Assembly (NCBI RefSeq): GCF_003589595.1
Contig: NW_020653333.1
Span: forward strand, 2,067,429-2,131,428
Reading direction: 5' to 3'
DNA length: 64,000 nt
From: Hyposmocoma kahamanoa
Taxonomy: Eukaryota > Arthropoda > Insecta > Lepidoptera > Cosmopterigidae
Part shown: piece by piece, positions 32,249-45,000 of the stretch
How the letters are laid out: each line of letters starts with the position of its first letter
How positions within the stretch are numbered: position 1 is the stretch's first letter
The notes under the pieces: generated by a model
Database searches by the model: none
What the model was told of the DNA's origin: nothing
The model's input: only the letters and a program-made list of their open reading frames with translations
Translations under genes and position numbers: made by a program

Positions 32249-35200
32249 CTACATTGAAATAGACGATATATAATATACGAATATATAAATAAATAAAAAA
32301 TATATCCGACTCGATTTCGCCTCTACGAGACATGGTCAGGGGTCGTTGATTGTTCGACACTCGGCCGAAGATTCAACCCCTGAGAACGCCTTGTAGAGAG
32401 ATGGAACAAGTATCGGGCATATTTTTGGTTGCTTAAAAGTCATCTGTTAGACTTCTATAAACAGTAACGGATCTGCGTAGATTTTACGGACACACTCTTC
32501 ACAGATGATTTTGTGGTTCTGTACATTTCATTGCCAAGGGCGTTGTTATTGTTTCCTTTAGTGTAGTTTAACTCGATACACAGCATGCTTTAGGCTTACA
32601 TACATGCGCTATACTTTAACTCCGATTCTTTTGCGTGTTGACTTATCTAGCCCCTATTTAAACAAACATCGTTATCATTCTTTTAGAAATGTGTTTTTTT
32701 GGCTACTTTCCTGATTAACCAGCTTCCAATTGTAGTACTAGCGATCCCGAATTTCAATTCACGTCAAAACATTACATTTGGTTGGGAACGGTCCAGTGTT
32801 AAAACTGAATTCTAATACAATCTTATAATTTGCAGCTCATATCATCGTGAGCAGTGACCACTCGGCCGCAAAACATACATAGTCAAGTAAGCTACACCAC
32901 TTAACATAGACTAATGTCCGCCCGCGACTCGCTCTGCAATCTGTTGCACATTACTTCACGTTTTCATCACACATGTAGAATCACTTGGGTCAGTAATATA
33001 TAACCATATAGACCGCAGATATAAAAATGAAAGTAACTTACAATTTTGACGGAGGAGAGTTAGTTACATTTCAGAATTTTCATCGTGATTTAAATCACGA
33101 TAATTATATTAGATATATAATTAGTTTTCTTTAAAAAAATTATATATGGGACACATACACGTTATCTTTTTTTCTACATAGGGAGGCAGAAGCTACATAC
33201 ATCAGCCCACTTCCATTACAATCTAATATAATTTTATTATTTTTCGCCTGTATAAGAGTGGATATAACTTACATTTTTGAATGTGTATTTATTTGACAGA
33301 TCTACAGAAATGGCATCCCTTTGAATTAGTTTAAAATAAACTCTATTTGTAGTAGTGATAAATTAGGTAATAAAACGGGAGTCACTGATTTAAATAAAAA
33401 TACTTACTAGAGGAAAACAACTAAAGAAATAATAAGTAACACTGAATGCAGGTAACAGTGATCCAATTCAAATTATTTAATTACCTGCCTTAAAAATAAA
33501 TCATATAATTCAAATTGAATTTACTACACTACATAATAGGTGTTACAGCGTCGTAGAAATTTATGTTTAAAAAAACAGACATAACTTAGACTTAATTCCA
33601 TTCCAAGCATAAGTACTAATTTACTTGCCCACACTAGTGTTAAATGATTAATAATTAAAATTCTTTAACTCAGCAAGAATGCTATAAATTTCTACGATTT
33701 TATTACAATTTAGGCCTAGCTTTCGGAGTCCAAGCGAACATTATCAATTTTTTTCGTACATGCAGTCCCTGCACCAATAATTTGCTGACGTAAATTTAAA
33801 TGATCGCAAGAATTTGCTACACCGTTTTTAGATATAACTATGGCTACACTGTGGTATCATAATGGTCATATTCTGGCAATACGAACTCCAATTTCAGACT
33901 TGTACTGTGCAACAGATTATATAATAAAATACACTCAGTATATTCTTTACAATTTTTATTTTGTTACGAATTAAGTTGTTTGTTCTGAGTCGCGACGGTA
34001 TGTGTAATTTTATGTTATAGGAATAATTCCCTTTAGATTAAGGATAATACAAGTAAACTGCTGTAGAATTTTTAATGATGTTTTATTTCAATGTGCTTTT
34101 TATGTACCTACGGACAAGGATCTTAATAAAAAAATGAAATCTCTTAGAGTAAAGCCTAATTGCATATATACAGAATTTCTTAGAAGACCTGAGACGAGTA
34201 TGTGGCTGAATTACGCAAGTACTATTTAGAGGTAACACTAAAGAGCAAAAGTGCGTAGGCTCAACTATTAGGGGCCTAAACATCTAAGGGTTCCACTACA
34301 CACGTCGATGTGGAATCGGATTGAGCCGGTCAAAAAATCTTTATGATAAAAAAATGGTTTCAACGTCGGTTGTTGACGTGACGCATCGTTGGTGCTGTTG
34401 ATGTCTTCTGTATGCACATTTAAGCTTTTTTTTTTACCGATTATGCCGATTCCGCGGCGACTAATTTGGTGGAACTTTAACTCGAAACTCAGCCTGGCGT
34501 CCAGAGTGAAGTGGCAAAAACTTTGAAACTTTCTGAAACCCATTATTGGTTTTCAAAAGTGTATATACTGTATGTTAGGCTGACCTTCAAGTTAGACGAT
34601 GAGTGCAAGGATATGATGCTTGCAATATATTGGTGTAATTCCCGTTAGATTTGCCCCTAAAGAGTATTTAATTAATTCTTTGTAGCCTTAGAAATAATCT
34701 GTCAGACACTCGTCCTGTACGTATTTTCACTAGCAACTACGTACGTGGCATTTAGTACAATATGAATGAAACGCCTTCCTGGTTATTGTTAAGGGAGTCA
34801 ACACATTTCTTGACGCGAATTCGATTTAAGCCGGTAAGAAGAAGCTTTATTTTCATGTAGTAAGAACGAAAAAGTCGTTCGCACGTCTTTTACGCTCTAA
34901 TTGCATCCGCATAAAAAAATTCCAGACCGCCTCAAGCCGATTCCGCAACGATAAGTGTGCTGACTACTTAATGTGAACAAAAATTTGGTGTTGGAAATTC
35001 TGCAAATATGCTTCTTGGCTGAACTTTGCGAGCTTTGACTGCCAACTCACTTCCTACTTAATAACTATGACTACAGAGTCTTAAGACCTATACAGACCGG
35101 TTTACATATAAAATTGTAAGTATGTTAAATACGCGAGGTCAAATTTTTCTATAGACCGCGTCTGACCCTAGCTGTGAGGTTTAACTAGTAAACCAAAAAC

Positions 35201-37510
35201 CTAGCTAATTGTTAATAGAAAATTGGCAGAATAGCTTCTACAAACAAGATCCTTGTCCCCTATACATTTGGAATTATAAGTATAATATAATTTTTGTTGA
35301 TATTTTTGAAATTAATATTCAGATTAAATGACGTGCTCTTTATAACAATGGGGGTTAACGTAATGTCAAAAGTCATTCAAATCCTGCCATTAAGTGCTAA
35401 ATAACATCATAAGGTGTGTCGATTCTGAAATTGTCATTTTAAAGGTAACTTCTGCCTTGATTTGTGGTACCAACTTATCTATGGTAAACCACATGCCCGC
35501 ATACAACCACATATAAAATGATAGAGTTATTTTAGTCCTCTGCTTCATTACCTGTATCACTGGATTACTTCGGGACCATATATTACGTTATTAAATTAAA
35601 AGAATACATTATTGTTTGACATTATCAATTGAAAATGGCAGAAAACCATTGTATAAAAGATTGAAAGCAATATGTTTTGGCATATTTTCAAAATAGTTTC
35701 AAGATATCAAAAGTACAGATTGACTTTGGTGACTATATTTATAATTGAGAAATATCGAATATGTGCATACAACAAACGTTTAATAATTTCAACATCACTT
35801 CTATTCTCTCGGCATACATATTTTCTGTTTTTAATCAATTTATCGTTTAAACGTAACTTAGAAGAATTGTTGTTTAGTTTTTTTTTCTAAAGGGGTCGAA
35901 ATGTAATATTTTTTTAACATCATTGGTAGGTTGTAATCAATTTTAATTCGCAGTCTGGCACTATCGCAAAAGTACTATGGTGTAAGAATCTTTATATAAG
36001 CATAATTTTAAGATGTGTAAATAAAAACACACAGAAAAATGCAATGTTTGGGAAATGTGAGTTTATTTTTTGAAGTAAGAAAATTGCCTAATAGTCGAGC
36101 GATAAAGGCCCTTCCTTAGCTTTGGAATTAACGTTTTATCTAATTAAATGGTCAATGTAAGCAGTTTGTTATTGTGTTCAACTTACTATTATATAAAATG
36201 TATGATTGAAACACGTATCGTAAATTCAATGTAGTGTCATATACATGTAGAGTTTAACTATTTTTATGATGGGAGAAGGATAATAAAAATACAGTTTTTT
36301 AAAAAAACATTTGGAAATTTACTTCATTCGAATATTATTCATTCAAATAGTGTTTTTGTTAGCAAAATCATATGACGGTGGGTGCTTTTGTGGGGTTCGT
36401 TTCGTCTTGGCCGAATTGTCACTAAGTCCGAGGTGAGCGTTAGGTTTAAGGTTTGGGTGCACCAGGATGTTCGCAAATGCATTTCGATGTAGATTTCATA
36501 ATTAAGAAAAAAAGTACAATAAAATTAACATCGAAGTATCTATATAGATATGATAATTTTCACACATCACACGCAAGATAGTTTACAAGATTGAGCAGGA
36601 AGATGTCATCAAAACTTAAAATTCTTTCTCAATGGGCGTTGTAAAATTTATTGTACTTTTCATAAAGTCTATTTTGAATAAATGCATTTATTTTACCCTA
36701 GTCTTTAAATATCGTAATCAATTTTGTATAACATAAATAGGTAGTTGGTAAACGTGTAACAAGTGACATCTGGTGTTAGGACACCTATATACATAAACTT
36801 GTCATTTCTTTTTGTATCTTACATTGTTGGTCGCTGTTTGTATTTACTTGTGCTTATTGAGTCGTATTAATATAACGATATTATAAAGCGAAACAACCTG
36901 TCATGATGGTGTTAGACAATGCACGCGTTTCCTATAGATATTGTAAAGGCGGAACCGCACTTGGCGGAACTGCACTACGGTGAAACGGTGCGGCAGTAAA
37001 CTATCTTTAAGCATGCAGTCATTGTATTGCAGTGCAGTCCTGACTTGCGTTTTGTTGATGTTTCTCAATGAGATCACAATAACAACAGATGGCCATATCT
37101 CAGGAAAACGTCACAAAATACGTTAAAAAAAGCGTATTCTTAAAATTAACGTTGAGACGAAAATATTTTACAATAAATTTCAATCGGCAAAAAAATCTCC
37201 CGGCGCATCCAAACCATTGAATAACTTTTAAGATAGGTTGTAATCATTAATCATTGCATTAAATGTGTATTTGTGAATTTTTAACCTATTTCAGTTGTTT
37301 CTTTACGTGTAAATGGCCGATCTGTAGTGTAGTAGCACTGAGTGGACTCGTATGACTGGCTCTCCTTTACAATTGGAATATAGATAATAAATAAAGAAAA
37401 AAAGTTTGAAAAATTTCTCTTTTATTTTTTTCTCCTTGCCTTATACGTACAAAATATACAAAAAATAAAATTGTACACCTTGCCAAACATGTTGCAACTC
37501 TCTATAACTA

Positions 37511-37616
37511 GAGTTCCGAGCACAGCACGATTATGCAATAAGGAAACGTGCGTCACTGGCTAACAACAATGTCACGTTATCGATGTCAAGCGGCTGTGTC
37601 ACTGGGCTCGGAATTT
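37511..37616. repeat. Short palindromic element
   Basis: GTTCCGAGCACAGCAC at the left matches the inverse of the right side (GTGTCACTGGGCTCGGAAT). About 105 bp; likely a MITE remnant next to the MITE-3-like element. Confidence 0.5.
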
Positions 37617-37955
37617 ACCCTTGGGCTCAAATTACATTGCAGTGGAACGGAATGGAAGCGAATTTTTGTGTCGAAATTGTAAGCAAAATTAACATTATGT
37701 CAATTGTATAACGAACAAACTAGATACGAGCCAAAAAACAAGTCGCGTGTCTTCTGGCTAATTCTCGCGCATTCGCTGGAATTTCCGCAGCTGCCTAGGC
37801 GACGCCTGGCTAATTCGTGGGAAGTGGCGCGAAAGGCGGGCGCAGTGTGACGTCAAACGTCGAGGAAATACTACAGCCTCAAGGCGCAGTCGCGAGAAAT
37901 CTTCGAGATGAAATTGACGATTCCGTTCCGCAGCAATGTAAATTGAACCTTATAC
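37615..37955. mobile_element. MITE-3-like element
   Basis: Ends GGGCTCAAATTACATTGCAG and (inverse) GGTTCAATTTACATTGCTGC are inverted and resemble those of 7816-7992, as do inner words (CAATTGTATAACG, ATACGAGCCAAAAAACAAGT). The open frame at 37817-38071 lies across it and is not a gene. Confidence 0.6.
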
Positions 37956-38025
37956 AATATGCAGACATACATTATAAAATTATGACCGCGGGGGACGAAA
38001 GGACCATATTCGATATGAGCTTTCG

Positions 38026-38278
38026 TCGCCTTGCTTTTTCAATCTCGTATCTTAAAGCACAAAGTTACTGAAATGCAAAAAATTTATTGTAGATACAAAG
38101 TTTGCAGGCTGATTTCACACCACATTTCCTTCATATTCACACACTGGCTTTTACCTGTTCTCAAAGTAATGCATCCAAATTAACACCCTTGATAAGAAAT
38201 TTTAAATAAATAGAAAGTTTTGCCATCTCCTCAATAATCGTTCTTTTTAAGATACGAGTTTGAGAAAGTAAGGCATCG
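38026..38278. repeat. Inverted-end element, about 250 bp
   Basis: TCGCCTTGCTTTTTCAATCT followed by CGTATCTTA at 38026-38054 is mirrored at 38248-38278 (TAAGATACGAGTTTGAGAAA...). No coding content. Confidence 0.55.
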
Positions 38279-38370
38279 ATTTGATAGTTTGGCACACAAG
38301 TAGCGTCTCCGTAACGCTGTACTGGTCGACATGTTGGCTGGTGTACGGGGTGCCCTTATGACTTAGACTA

Positions 38371-39261
38371 TTGGGTTGGCCAAAATGTCCGTGTGGTATA
38401 AAAGTATAAATTAAAATAATTAAAAAACTAATAAATTATTTAGTAGCCATGTGCATGTTCGGGTAATTTTAAAATCATCAGTTATCAAAGTCTTGTCCAT
38501 TGAAAGATTATTATTTCTGTCTATAAAAAAAGACTGAAATAAGTGAAAATCTGACCTAACTACTAGTTTTTGAGGCTTTGTAAAGATGTGTGAGGTTTGG
38601 CAGTGTCATTGTGAAATACGACACCTTTACGATTCACCAGGTTTGGGTGTTTTTCATAAATTATAAAAATAAAACTTACCTGCCTATTTTCAATAGATAG
38701 TGAACTACTTTATCCATCGGGACAGGGTAAGGCGTCTTATTAGCCATACTGCCAGATCTTAAATTGAAATTTTTATTCAATCATTTAATTTTCTGACATT
38801 TTTTCGCGGTAGAATTAGCCTAGGTGCTCTTAAAATTCGCGCTAAAATAATATTTTTTTTTAAATTTATTAAGGCTTTGGCAAAGCCATCAGCCTAAACA
38901 TGAAGTTTAATTATGTTTCTGTAAAAATGGCCGCCACAAAGAGGATAGGCAATTTGAGGCGGCGTGCTGGGATTGACTCGGGATTCCTTAAAACGGGCCG
39001 ATACGGGTATTTTAGTTCGAGATTCGTATAATTTCGCGTTTTAATCTTCGATTAAGGCACAGTAGCACTATCCTATTCCACTTTAAACTAGATTCACAAA
39101 ATAATTGAAAGTCAACATAAAAACGACACTTTTCCCTCCAAAAGGTCCAGATCGAATCAAAATAATATTTTTAAAATTACCATGGACAATACAAAATTTT
39201 TAAAGGAAAAAGATTTTTTTTGTTAATGGCATTAACCGCACGGATTTTTCGGCCAACTGTT
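38371..39261 (-). mobile_element. Decayed mariner element
   Basis: 891 bp between TA dinucleotides (38369-38370 and 39262-39263). Ends are mariner-type: TTGGGTTGGCCAAAATGTCC left, AACAGTTGGCCGAAAAATCC right read inward. Around 38565-38645 the - strand reads NLVNRKGVVFHNDTAKPHTS, matching the second catalytic Asp region of mariner transposase (family form: VNRKGV.FHQDNARPHT). The rest is scrambled and stops interrupt it. Confidence 0.8.
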
Positions 39262-40348
39262 TACAATACACATATAAAAGTTGACAACTTAATTTTGGGC
39301 GGTTTTCTTTTGTTTTTACAATCTTCCTTGTGATTTTTACTAAAGTTTGCCGATAAATGATATAAATATTTTAATTAATTTACTCATTTATACGTCTTTT
39401 AAATGTGGGCCTTCAGGGACCATATAACGAACAGTATAATAATATATAATCATTGCCAAATTACGTTTCGTTCATTGTGTAAATGTTTAAAGAGGTGTTT
39501 ACTAAATTTCTGTTAATAAAATAACTAAACACTAAATAGTTACCCAGAAGCTTTGGTGTGAGAACTGAGAGACCGCACCTTGGGTGGTAAAGCTTTTCAA
39601 TATATGCTTTACACATTCCAGGATGCGTTTTACAAAATGCTTTACAACTTGTACTAAACATTCCAGTTATTACAACTGGCAAAAATCATTTGGGCCCTCA
39701 GTCCACACACACACACGAAATGTGTGGCTTTTGTCATAAATGTTGGCGTTGTCAACAAAATATATTATTTTAATTGCGCCTTTTGGCGCCTAAACGTTGG
39801 CGTTCTTGATCAATATTAACCTTAGACTATGGAAACCAAATCAATATTAACTGACAACATACATTGCTGGCGGTCAAATAAGCGTACAAAACTAAATTGT
39901 CAGCTTTTAGAACATAAAAAATATTTACGTCATAATAATTGTATATGTATATGGACACTACATATAAAATAATTCACAAAGGTAGAGATCCAATTAAGTA
40001 CACTGTACATTATAGAATTGGACGGCTTGATTTAATTGATAATATAAATTAGTTAAGCTTATAGTACTAATAAGAGAATGTTAGTCAGTCTCAGAGGTGG
40101 AAAAATATAGAAAAAGCTTATAAAATTATATACATTTTTATGGCTTTTTATAATAAAATACAAAAAATTATGATCGCTCATTATTATCATACAAATAATT
40201 AATTGGTTAAGCTGAAATTGTAGCATTTAAACATCGGAATGACATTTGAATTCTAATACCGATATCGATATAAAGTATTTGCCTCACGAGTCCATACTAC
40301 TTCAGCTTGAATTAATTTTTTTCCCGTACTAATACGGTTCATTTTGCT

Positions 40349-40690
40349 TGGGTCGAGCGGCTGGAACACTGGCTTTATTTCAGAATTTATTTTTTCACAA
40401 ACGAAGTTAAAGCCTTTTGAAAAATGTATATCGTATACTATACGTGTACTATTTAGTTCAGTTGATATAAAAAAATCATTGGCATGTAAAAAGCCTATTG
40501 CATTGCTATACAGCGGTTTTCTTATCAAATTTCGAGGTAAGTTCGTGTTTTTTTTTCTACCGTGAAAATTTTTAGGAATTGTGTTTTCACATCGTATACT
40601 AATCAGTGTATACCCTCAATTTTACTAAATATTTTTTCCAAAGTGATTCAACATTGTCACTGTTATGCGGAGTCAACCAAAGCCATTTCA
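40349..40690. repeat. Dispersed repeat family G copy
   Basis: Closely matches 63455-63800: GATATCGTATACTAT-type words, TATTTAGTTCAGTTGATATA, ACAGCGGTTTTCTT, CGAGGTAAGTT, CTCAATTTTACTAAATATTT and CACTGTTATGCGGA. The open frames are spurious. One copy lies past the XKR stop and the other in an XKR intron. Confidence 0.75.
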
Positions 40691-40739
40691 TATTCATCGC
40701 CGAGCTCCTATTCACCCCTCTAAATCGCTCTCCTTTATA

Positions 40740-40915
40740 AAATCCTCCAAGAATAGTCCTTTGTTTCCTAAAGCCGGCCCATTTTCACCTATCATGATAT
40801 TTATCAATTTATCGCAAGCGTAAACCTTGGTACCGAATATTAACGTTGCTATGGCTTAGTTTCTGACTTAGACCTCTTAAAAAACTCAGGCCAACATCAC
40901 CATTAATGATAAGTT
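40740..40915 (-). repeat. Two decayed copies of the XKR-terminal-exon repeat
   Basis: The - strand at about 40915-40848 (GGCCTGAGTTTTTTAAGAGG, then AAACTAAGCCATAGCAAC) and 40805-40745 (GATAGGTGAAAATGGGCC, TTTAGGAAACAAAGG) aligns with the last 75 nt of the XKR stop exon (GGCCTGGGTTTCGGAAACAA, then GACTAAGCTATAGCCAC). Identity is roughly 65-75 percent by eye. Confidence 0.55.
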
Positions 40916-41884
40916 ATATTTGACGGCCCCGGTGACCCCGAGGTCGAATTCACAGGCATGTCGCACGACTTGTTCGTCTCGTCATAAGAGCTCCGGCTTG
41001 ACTAACGACAATTTTCACGTCTCGCCACTGGCTTTTGCTAAAAACGTCCTCGGTCTTATTAAGGTACGTTCGATGAGGTTCACCCCTTATTTATTTATAT
41101 ATTTTTATTTTTTATATTATATACTTTTGTCGGTATTGGTATTTGTGGAAAAGCCAAACTAACATCCAGCTTTCGAGAACAGAAAACCTGAAAAACGTGA
41201 TATATAGTGAAATCACAACCAAATTGTCTCCCTAAACTTTTGTTAAAATTTTGTAATATTACATACCTAAAAAAGTTTCCATGATTTTTTTTTCTGCGAA
41301 AATAGAATTAGGTATACTCGTATTTGTAATAAAGAACGTGACCGTGAAATTGGGCAAGCGTTCGGATTTTAACCCGGCGCTTTGATAAGCTGGGTTTAAA
41401 TCTGGTAAAATCCATTAACGCTCAAAATCGAGAGCAAAAACGTTTACAACTTGTAAATCGAGTTTTGTTCAAAAATGATATTATTATAAAATGATGATTT
41501 GCCTTCCTATTGAATCGTATCCGCTTAAAAACCTCATTGAAATGAATCGATACTAAAAATCGTTAGATCGTATTGCACTTGAATCGATCTTCATAAGAAT
41601 CGAATCGTATATGCATCCTTATTAGTGAGAATCCACAGGACTGGAAGGTAGGTACTGTTGTGTGGACATGCCTCTTTTTCATCTAAAAATATTTTTAACA
41701 TCGTTTCATAAAAGTATGTTATCGTATCGTCATTTCCGCCTACGATTTTTGACAGAAATGGGTAAAAACACGGTTAAAACCAGGGCGGGTTGATTTTGCT
41801 GTAACCCACTGTCTATCTCTGAATGTGACTACATAAAACAGTGACCTTGGCTGCACTGTTCTTAATACTAATGATATATTGTGG

Positions 41885-42060
41885 CTATAGCTTAGTCTCC
41901 GGCTTAGGCCCTTGTTTCCGAAACCCAGGCCGTCTTCGCCTCTCGTGGTAGTTATCCAACTCTCGCGGGTAAAAACCCTCGTATGTTGCGCTCTGCAGCT
42001 GCGATGTTGCAGAGCAGTTGGACCGGCGATCGCTGTCGTTGTCGCCGCTGTCCACGTCGC
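41885..42060 (-). CDS. Xkr: XKR terminal exon with stop
   Basis: Acceptor TTCTCCAG; phase 1 in; reads GDVDSGDNDSDRRSNCSATS, QLQSATYEGFYPRELDNYHE, then RRRRPGFRKQGPKPETKL and TAG. The last 25 or so codons overlap a low-copy repeat, two decayed copies of which lie about 1 kb downstream. The DVDS/GDVD acidic patch is a candidate caspase site (motif only). Confidence 0.8.
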
Positions 42061-45000
42061 CTGGAGAATAGGCAGATTACATTTTTATTAATACGCCCAG
42101 TTCAATGCATAAATAACATTAACAATAAAAGAGTTTTCATCTATTTCTCACAGATGGCGCTATAGCAAAAAGTCGTTAAAAACAAAAAATAAGGATCTGC
42201 AACAAGCACATAGAAAAATTAGTAAGCTCTGCTATTTCGTTCCGTAGCTCAGTTGGTAGAGCGTCAGGCACGGTTTGCTGAAGGCACCGGGTCGAATCCA
42301 GTCGGATCGGAGGAATTATTCTTAATGCTCTATCTTTGTATTAATAATTATATTAGAACAAACTAGTGGAGTAATTTCCCAAAAAAAATTATATCACGGT
42401 CATTGACTTACAAATAAATGGACGACGGGTCTAATACACAAACCACGAAAAAAATGTCCCAAGTCAACCTATTTAAACGTAGTGACATGTAAAGGAATAT
42501 GAAAAAGCTAAAACGTTGAATTTAAATTGTAATGTTATCGCAGTACTGTCTAATCTTGCTTGCTTCGCTGTCAGTCGAACAAACGAAGACTAAAGCGTGA
42601 ATGACGCTCTGTATACGATTTTAACGCCCTATAAGTTCGGACACTTTTAGCGCGGACCCGACGTCCATATAATTGTAAGTCAATGATCATGGTACTTATT
42701 AAAATAAACTTAAAATTACATTAAAATAGCTATTATCTCGAAATTATGAATGCACCAAATACAATAAAAATACACTTTTAAATACAAAACCACTGTCAGA
42801 CTCAGACATATTAACTAAAAATAACGGATAACTCACGTATTTAAGTTGAATTTTTGCTCGACATATATCGAACCAATTCGTGGTCCTTAATCATTACGTC
42901 GAGTCACCGCCGCGGAATCTCATGATTAAAGACCACGAATTCTAACTTCACGAATTGGAAGAAAAAAAAATCGGCTTAAATACGTGAGTTATCGACAATC
43001 TAATCAACGTCTGAAAAGACTCGTATGTCATGGTGAGCACCATATTACCACCTTTGCAAGTAGACAGTTTTTTGTTATAGGCTCTCTTCTGTACAATAAA
43101 TTACATAAAATTCACAATCTCGTTGGCCTATGCAATTACGAAGTTAAATCTAAATTGGAAAATTGGCTAAAGACTCTTGATTACACGAGTACTGAAGCTC
43201 TACTAGATTATAATTATTAAATTGATAAAATTAGTAAATTTTACTTTTAATTTAAACTTGAACTTGATTTCATTTTAACTTGAATTGAATTAATCCTTAT
43301 ACACATACACTCTCACTCACACACACACACACTTACACAGCCATTTATTTATTTTTATTTATATAGATCACGAAGTATATTTTATTTCTTTCTTTATTTT
43401 CTTACTTCTTCATTAGAATCACCCTTTTAGAAATTATAAAATCTTATTTTTTTCTTTTTTGTTACACGCATGCCTTTCACTGTAGTTGTAAACCATAACC
43501 GTACAGACTCACTTATATTTATATACTTTATAATGATTGGATTCAATAGAAGTTTTGATTTTTTGTAATAGTTACCCCTAACTGAACACTGCCTTCTAAG
43601 ATACAGTCTTTGATTAGTTTAGGAGGCAGAATCTCTAAATTTGGTACACCTTATTTTATATTTTGTGCTACGTTATATCTATACCAGGCAGAATCTCTAA
43701 ATTTGGTACACCTTATTTTATATTTTGTGCTACGTTATATCTATACCAATAAAATTTTGTTAAATAAATAATAAATTGCTGCTCTGTACTAATTATAAGG
43801 CAAAAGTGTTAATAAAGATATTATTATTATTATCCGTTATTTTTAGTTAAAAATACACTTTGTTATTGCACACTACAACAAAAGCAAGAAACAATAGGGG
43901 AACCAAAGTTGAACCAAATTTGATTAATTTTGGTATAGTGATAGATGGGACATACACACATCAAAAAAAGTTTGCGATCACTTCGAAAAACTGAAATCTT
44001 TTTTGTTACTGTAGATTATATTATGATTTTTTCTTCTTTTTAGATTCTTTATTTAAAAATAAATTAGAACATAAAACAATGACCCCGTTCAATTGTTTTT
44101 TCATATAAAAAGGCTTTCAGTCCTAGCTTACGCTCATTCAGAAATCTGATTTAGTCAATTATAAGCGATTCAAGATATTTTTCGCGGAAAGTTGTGATTG
44201 AAAAAATGCCAAGAGGATTATCAGAGGTTTTACAAGCTAGAATAGTAACTTTGAGGGGAGAAGGATACACCACGAGAGTAATAGCACGCAGACTTGCTAT
44301 ATCCCAATCCTGTGTCGTGGCTACGTTGCAGAGGTATCACGGAATGGGGAATTTAGCTGACCGACCCCGCAGCGGTCGCCCAACTGTTTTGACAGCTGCC
44401 CAAAAGCGCTATATTAGATTGCTGGCAGCCCGTGATCCAACAATCAACGCCACTAAAATAAAAGCAGAAGTCAGGGCCGCATCTGGGCTTGAAGTTAGCA
44501 CGCAGACCGTTCGCAATTGCTTGCACCAGACTGGATTACGAGCACGGAGGTCTTGGCGAGCTCCGCTCAATTCCCGGCAACGTCAACAACGAAGATTGCA
44601 GTGGGCTAGACTTCGGCAAAATGAAGAAGGTGAGGACGAAAACATTTGGCAAAACTGTCTCTTCGTTGACGAATCCCGAATCAGCACTCATCCAGATAAC
44701 CGACGTGTCCGTATCTGGAGAAGACCAGGCGACCGTGAAAGACAAAGAACTGCCACTGGAACAGTTCAGCAAGGCGGAAAATCGGTGTCATTTTGGGGTG
44801 GCATTATGATTGGAGCTAGAACGCCTTTGATCCCGTATCGGGGCTTCATGACAGCAGACATGTACAAAGCAGTTGCTATTGATGATATCGTCAGACCATT
44901 CCGAGTAAACCATGGGCACCAATTTGTACTGGTCGATGATAATGCGCCCGCACATCGAGCTCAACGAGTCAATGCTGCTCTTCAAGAATACGATATCACA

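Larger units (their letters stand above)
30487..41884. other. Region between the convergent DEK and XKR 3' ends
   Basis: No coding exon found. The left part should contain the DEK 3' UTR (AATAAA-type words occur at, for example, 36010 and 37388, but none can be assigned) and the right part the XKR 3' UTR. 32300-37400 is AT-rich and otherwise quiet; I saw only a weak imperfect foldback at about 32300-32400. Foldbacks, MITEs and a dead mariner are listed separately. Confidence 0.6.

Noticed and set aside
42238..42310. tRNA gene with A-box and B-box
   Set aside because: The same block recurs as the head of SINE-B at six or more places with a constant 3' body; the arms do not complete a cloverleaf.
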